64,000 bases of DNA from Acidovorax sp. GTDB lineage: Bacteria; Pseudomonadota; Gammaproteobacteria; Burkholderiales; Burkholderiaceae_C. Location of the stretch: contig JAITLO010000049.1 in the NCBI GenBank assembly GCA_031277855.1, positions 50,716-114,715 on the forward strand, read 5' to 3'. Within the stretch, counting starts at the first letter, position 1, and every line of letters starts with the position of its first letter. This document shows, in pieces, positions 60,412-64,000 of this stretch. The translations under genes and the position numbers were made by a program. Under the pieces are notes generated by a model. It was not told the origin of the DNA, made no database searches, and was given only the letters and a program-made list of their open reading frames with translations.

Positions 60412-60729
60412 TTACTCCGAGGACAGCTTCATCAGCACCAGGCCGCTGACGATCAGCACCGCAGCAGCAACGCGCATGGTGCTCACCTGCTCGCCCAGCA
60501 CGGTGATGCCCACCACAAACGCGCCCACGGCGCCTATGCCGGTCCAGATGGTGTAGGCCGTGCCCAGGGGCAGCGTGCGCATGGCCACCGACAGCAAGCC
60601 AAAGCTGGCGATCATGGCCACGATGGTGATGGCGCTGTATTTGACATTGGTAAAGCCATGGGACTGCTTCATGGTGAAGGCCCAGACCACTTCGAGCACG
60701 CCCGCGATCAACAGATAAACCCATGCCAT
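60412..60729 (-). CDS. gdx: Guanidinium exporter Gdx (SugE), small multidrug resistance family
   Basis: 105 residues, four membrane helices: MAWVYLLIAGVLEVVWAF with the essential Glu (about residue 13), SAITIVAMIASFGLLSVAM, GTAYTIWTGIGAVGAFVVGI and MRVAAAVLIVSGLVLMKL. The KQSHGFT segment and the IWTGIGAVG motif mark the Gdx/SugE subtype rather than EmrE. It exports guanidinium in exchange for protons as an antiparallel dimer. AGGAG lies 7 bases upstream of the ATG. The guanidine-II riboswitch in its leader (60754-60817) supports this substrate strongly. Confidence 0.95.
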   Translation of the reverse strand: MAWVYLLIAGVLEVVWAFTMKQSHGFTNVKYSAITIVAMIASFGLLSVAMRTLPLGTAYTIWTGIGAVGAFVVGITVLGEQVSTMRVAAAVLIVSGLVLMKLSSE

Positions 60730-60753
60730 AACCAACTCCTGAAGATGTGGATG

Positions 60754-60817
60754 GCCAGGTCGTCCCGGCTGCCGGCGCCAGCCCCTTGCGGGCTGTGGTG
60801 CAAGGTCGTCCCTGCAC
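60754..60817 (-). ncRNA. Guanidine-II riboswitch (mini-ykkC)
   Basis: Two hairpins with ACGA tetraloops, read on the minus strand: GTGCAGGG-ACGA-CCTTGCAC (60817-60798) and GCCGGG-ACGA-CCTGGC (60769-60754), each with one G-U pair. The 28-base linker can fold AGCCC-GCAA-GGGCT-like. Two ACGR-loop hairpins just before the ribosome site are the defining architecture of the class. The second hairpin ends 25 bases before the gdx ATG, so ligand binding probably frees the ribosome site. Confidence 0.93.
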
Positions 60818-60926
60818 ACCGAAAGAGACTGAATCTTAACGTTGCCTGCTGCGGGCCGCAGGTGATGGCGGCATGCCCGGGCCGGGCTTGGGTGGTTGCT
60901 GCGCCACAGTTGCGCAGCGCTGCGGT

Positions 60927-61427
60927 TTAGGCAGCGGCGCCCGCCATGGCCGGGGTATCGGCCAACACCACCATATTGCCCACCGTGGCGCCATAGTAGG
61001 TTGCCACGCGCTTGCGCTGCTTGAGCACGGCCTTGTCCTTGCTGACCAAGAGCGCCTGGTGCTGGCTGGCCAGGTCCAGGAAATGCTGGTCGTCCGGGTC
61101 GGTGCATGTAAAGCGGATCTTGGGCGCATCCGCCACATATTCCACGGCGGCGTCAAAGGCCGCCAGCACGCCCTCGGGCGTCTTGCCGTAAAAAGACACG
61201 CGCGGCGCGATCTGGCTGTAGTGCAGCACGCGTTCCAGCTCGATGCGCTGGGCCTGGTCAGCAATCCAGCGTATGGCGCCCTGGGCCACCAGCTCGCGAA
61301 TGGGCGGGATATGCGGGTCGTCAAAAATCAGCATGTCCAGCACCACATTGGTGTCCAGCACCACGGGGCGCGGCAGTGGGCCCGCGTAGCCGTCGTTGCA
61401 GGACGGCCACTTCAGCACGATTTTCAT
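60927..61427 (-). CDS. PIN-domain protein (COG1569 type)
   Basis: 166 residues. PIN nuclease signatures: VVLDTNVVLDMLIF with the first metal-binding Asp (residue 25), a Glu in QRIELERVLHYSQ, and TDPDDQHFLDLASQ with further acidic residues. This is the group named putative toxin component. No antitoxin gene is next to it; instead it starts inside the end of rlmL (4-base overlap), so it is translationally coupled to an rRNA methyltransferase. It could process RNA as a housekeeping enzyme rather than act as a toxin. Confidence 0.88.
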   Translation of the reverse strand: MKIVLKWPSCNDGYAGPLPRPVVLDTNVVLDMLIFDDPHIPPIRELVAQGAIRWIADQAQRIELERVLHYSQIAPRVSFYGKTPEGVLAAFDAAVEYVADAPKIRFTCTDPDDQHFLDLASQHQALLVSKDKAVLKQRKRVATYYGATVGNMVVLADTPAMAGAAA

Positions 61428-62713
61428 GCCTCAGGCCCTTCAGTCATGCTGTTGCTGCTCTCGTTTTTGCGCGGTTTGGTCGAACCCTTGACCATGTCGA
61501 AGCAGAACAGCCGGCATTCGATGGGGCCGTTCCACATGGGCGTGCGGCGCGACTCCTTGAGGCGCATCTTGCCGGGCAACTTGAGGTCGGGCGTCAACAT
61601 CCAGGCGCTCCAGCCGCTGTAGTTCTTCTTCCAGTGGCTGGCCAGTTGGCCAAAAAATTCACCGCCGTCTTCGGTCTGCGCGGTTTCGCGGCCAGCACGT
61701 TCCACCACGCCCATGCGTTCGCGCGCATTGCGGCCGGAAGCACCGGCCGCTGCGATACGCTCGCCATAGGGGGGGTTGAGCAGCATCATGCCGGGCTGCT
61801 CGCAAGGCGGCATGCGCTGCAGCGCATCGCCACCGCGCAGCTCCACGGTGTCGGCCACGCCGGCACGCTCGGCATTGCGCTGGGCAAAGTCCACCATGCG
61901 GAAGGCAATGTCCGAGCCATAAATGCCCACGGGCGACTTGGCCAGGATCTGGCTCTCAGCCTCGTCCAGCATGGCTTCCCACACATGGCGTTGGAAGGGC
62001 ACCAGCTTTTCAAACGCAAAGCGGCGCAAGATGCCGGCGGGAATCTTGCGGGCAATCTGCGCGGCCTCGATCAGCACCGTGCCGCTGCCACAGCAGGGGT
62101 CGTACAGCGGCTGGGGATTGGGGCCATGCGGGTCCCAGCCCGAGGCGGCAATCATGGCCGCGGCCAGGGTTTCCTTCAGCGGGGCGTCGCCTTTGTCCTC
62201 GCGCCAGCCGCGCTTGAACAGCGCCTCGCCCGAGGTGTCGATATAGATGGTGGCGCCGTCGGTGGTCAGGTGCAGGTGCACGCGCACATCGGGGTGGTGG
62301 GTTTCCACGCTGGGCCGCACGCCATTGCGCTTGGCGCGGAAGCGATCGGCAATCGCATCCTTCACGCGCAAGGCGGCAAAGTTCAGGCTGGTCAGCGGGC
62401 TGTGCTGGGCCGTGACCTCGATCTTGAAGGTCTCCTTAGGCGAGAACCAGATCTCCCAGGCCACCTCGCTGGCGGCACGGTACAAATCGTTCTCGCTGCG
62501 GTACATGCTGTGCGAGAGCTCGATCAGCACGCGCTGGGCCAGGCGGCTGTGCAAGTTCAAGAGCATGGCGTCGCGCCACATGCCGCGCAGCATCACCCCG
62601 CCCCGGCCCACCAGCAGGTCTTGCCCGGTGGCGCCGGTGATGGCGTGGACCTCGTCGGCCAAAAAGCCCTCGACGCCGGCGGCGCAGGGCAAAAACAAAT
62701 GCAGTTGGTTCAT
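61424..62713 (-). CDS. rlmL: 23S rRNA (guanine-N2) methyltransferase, RlmL-type THUMP protein
   Basis: 429 residues. N-terminal ferredoxin-like/THUMP part (LHLFLPCAAGVEGFLADEV, GVMLRGMWRDAM), then a SAM-dependent methyltransferase (UPF0020): YDPCCGSGTVLIEAAQIA for SAM binding and MLLNPPYGERI, the NPPY catalytic motif of base-N methyltransferases. E. coli RlmL is fused to RlmK (about 700 residues); here only the RlmL half is present, as is common in betaproteobacteria. Expected to methylate G2445 of 23S rRNA. Polar, basic C-terminal tail. Confidence 0.92.
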   Translation of the reverse strand: MNQLHLFLPCAAGVEGFLADEVHAITGATGQDLLVGRGGVMLRGMWRDAMLLNLHSRLAQRVLIELSHSMYRSENDLYRAASEVAWEIWFSPKETFKIEVTAQHSPLTSLNFAALRVKDAIADRFRAKRNGVRPSVETHHPDVRVHLHLTTDGATIYIDTSGEALFKRGWREDKGDAPLKETLAAAMIAASGWDPHGPNPQPLYDPCCGSGTVLIEAAQIARKIPAGILRRFAFEKLVPFQRHVWEAMLDEAESQILAKSPVGIYGSDIAFRMVDFAQRNAERAGVADTVELRGGDALQRMPPCEQPGMMLLNPPYGERIAAAGASGRNARERMGVVERAGRETAQTEDGGEFFGQLASHWKKNYSGWSAWMLTPDLKLPGKMRLKESRRTPMWNGPIECRLFCFDMVKGSTKPRKNESSNSMTEGPEA

Positions 62714-62933
62714 AGCAAGCCGCCAAGGATACGCGAGACGCCCTGGCCGCGGCAGGCGCTGGAGTTCTTGCCCGGGTGGCCCCTCCTGGTCAAGGTGTCG
62801 TCCAGGCAGGGCGAAATCACGACATAAGACGCGTGTTTATGCGCCCAATTCCGTCAATACCGCTTATCCATATCTTGCTACAGTGAATCGCACGCGGAGT
62901 TCTTTTTTCATTCTCTATTCCGGAATCGCCACC

Positions 62934-64000
62934 ATGTTTCAAAGCCTGCGTGCTCGTCTGATTGGTATTTGCGTGGCCATCACCACGCTGTCACTGCTGG
63001 CCCTGGCCCTGGTGACCTTTTTCATTGTTCGCAGCAACACCTTGTCGTCTCTGGACGACCGTGTCGGCCAGCTCACCCAGGTACACGCCCATGAAATCGA
63101 GACCTGGCTGGAGGAAAAACAGCGCGTGGTCGGCGCCATGCGCCATGTTTCCGACGCTGCAGACCCCCAGCCTTTGATACGTGCCATACAGCAGGCCGGA
63201 GGCTTTGATGCCGCGTTTTTGACCTATGCAGACAATCGCCATGTCTCGACCTCTCCGCCCCCCGAAGGCTTTGATGGCACCACCCGCCCCTGGTACCGGC
63301 AGGCCGTGCAAGCCGGCAAGCCCATCGTCACCCAGGCCTATGTGGACGCCACTTCGGGCAAGCTGACCGTCACCCTCGCCGCGCCCCTGAGCCAACCCGG
63401 CCAGGCCGTGGCCGGCGTCATGGGCGCAGACCTGTTTCTGGACAGCATGGTGCAAAAAGTGGCCACCATCCACCCTCTGGCCAAGAGCTTTGCCTTTTTG
63501 CTGGATGGGCAGTCCAACATCCTGGCCCATGCCCAGGCGGACCTCATCCTCAAGCCCTCCACCGCCCTGGCTCCAGAGCTGACCCCTGCACTGCTCAATG
63601 GCCTGGCTGACAGCGGCGGCCACACCCAGGTGCAGATCGCGGGTGCTACCCAGATGCTGTATGCCGCGCGTGTGGAGGGCACACCCTGGGTGCTGGCCAT
63701 GGCCGTGGACCGCGATGCGGCCACCCTGCCCGTACGCGAGCTGCTGCAGGTTTCCATACTGATCACCGTGTTGTGTGTGCTGGCCGCCATCGTGCTGGTG
63801 GCCGCTGCCGTCAGCCACCAGCTGCGCCGCCTGGCCGTGGTGCGCGATGCGCTCAACGACATCGCCTCCGGCGAGGGCGACCTCACCCGCCGCCTGGGCA
63901 CCGAGGGCAATGACGAGCTCACCCAGATTGCCCGTGCCTTCAACCAGTTTGTGGACAAGATCGCCTCGGTGCTGGTGCGCATACGCGATTCCTCGGAATC
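62934..64000 (+). CDS. Methyl-accepting chemotaxis protein (3' end outside window)
   Basis: 355 codons visible, then the window ends. Membrane segment 1 at about 8-30 (LIGICVAITTLSLLALALVTFF), a periplasmic dCache-type sensor (about 35-270: GFDGTTRPWYRQAVQAGKP with the WYR motif, VTLAAPLS, GVMGADLFLD), membrane segment 2 (about 272-298) and a HAMP domain (LRRLAVVRDALNDIASGEGD, LTRRLGTEGNDELTQIARAF). The dCache WYxxA-like motif is common in amino-acid and organic-acid receptors. The signalling domain is expected beyond the edge. Confidence 0.93.
   Translation, partial: MFQSLRARLIGICVAITTLSLLALALVTFFIVRSNTLSSLDDRVGQLTQVHAHEIETWLEEKQRVVGAMRHVSDAADPQPLIRAIQQAGGFDAAFLTYADNRHVSTSPPPEGFDGTTRPWYRQAVQAGKPIVTQAYVDATSGKLTVTLAAPLSQPGQAVAGVMGADLFLDSMVQKVATIHPLAKSFAFLLDGQSNILAHAQADLILKPSTALAPELTPALLNGLADSGGHTQVQIAGATQMLYAARVEGTPWVLAMAVDRDAATLPVRELLQVSILITVLCVLAAIVLVAAAVSHQLRRLAVVRDALNDIASGEGDLTRRLGTEGNDELTQIARAFNQFVDKIASVLVRIRDSSE

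Overview
The window reads as chromosome of a high-GC betaproteobacterium, most likely Comamonadaceae and probably Comamonas-like. This is inferred from the gene families (Gcr-type membrane protein next to apaG/rpe, stand-alone RlmL half, an ESPR-type autotransporter) and from dispersed GC-rich intergenic repeats. No rRNA, tRNA, CRISPR array, intact insertion sequence or prophage was seen. Gene density is high and most genes sit in short co-directional runs.

Layout. 1-7298 (minus): most of a giant exported protein made of DUF11-like and SdrD/Cna-B-like beta modules; its C-terminus lies outside the window. 7880-14798: housekeeping block (rpe, apaG, Gcr-type membrane protein, cation/proton antiporter, YbdK-type ligase, thiL). 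15407-21190 (minus): 1927-residue autotransporter. 21757-25907: pgpA, DUF4139 protein, pncC/cinA domain and a divergent MurA paralogue. 26402-30132: UPF0149/SEC-C protein, membrane-anchored FMN glutamate-synthase-like protein and a small kinase-like protein. 30278-34371 (minus): secreted GH2 glycosidase with a malectin-like tail, preceded by two AACCGGTT operator-like palindromes and a LacI regulator. 34467-49569 (minus): a tightly packed 12-gene Wzx/Wzy-type exopolysaccharide operon. 50188-55817: dctA, a hybrid histidine kinase, a CatB-type acetyltransferase and a LuxR-type response regulator. 55904-58324: divergent MFS efflux/AraC pair. 58531-58608: a candidate 25-residue gene. 59064-62713: DAHP synthase, guanidinium exporter under a guanidine-II riboswitch, PIN-domain protein and RlmL. 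62934-end: start of a chemoreceptor.

How the parts fit. Much of the window builds or modifies the cell surface: a giant beta-repeat protein, an autotransporter, an exopolysaccharide machine and a secreted glycosidase. The polysaccharide operon has a priming transferase, GDP-mannose synthesis, four glycosyltransferases, acyltransferase, flippase, polymerase, co-polymerase, outer-membrane export lipoprotein and a lipoprotein glycoside hydrolase. The longest G/C homopolymers I found (9, 9 and 8 nt) all lie inside surface genes: the giant protein, the flippase and the autotransporter. This suggests slipped-strand on/off switching. Other points of interest are a MurA paralogue lacking active-site residues, a polysaccharide co-polymerase with a broken Walker A motif, a chromosomal CatB3-like gene between a sensor kinase and its probable regulator, and a terminator-like three-way-junction element.
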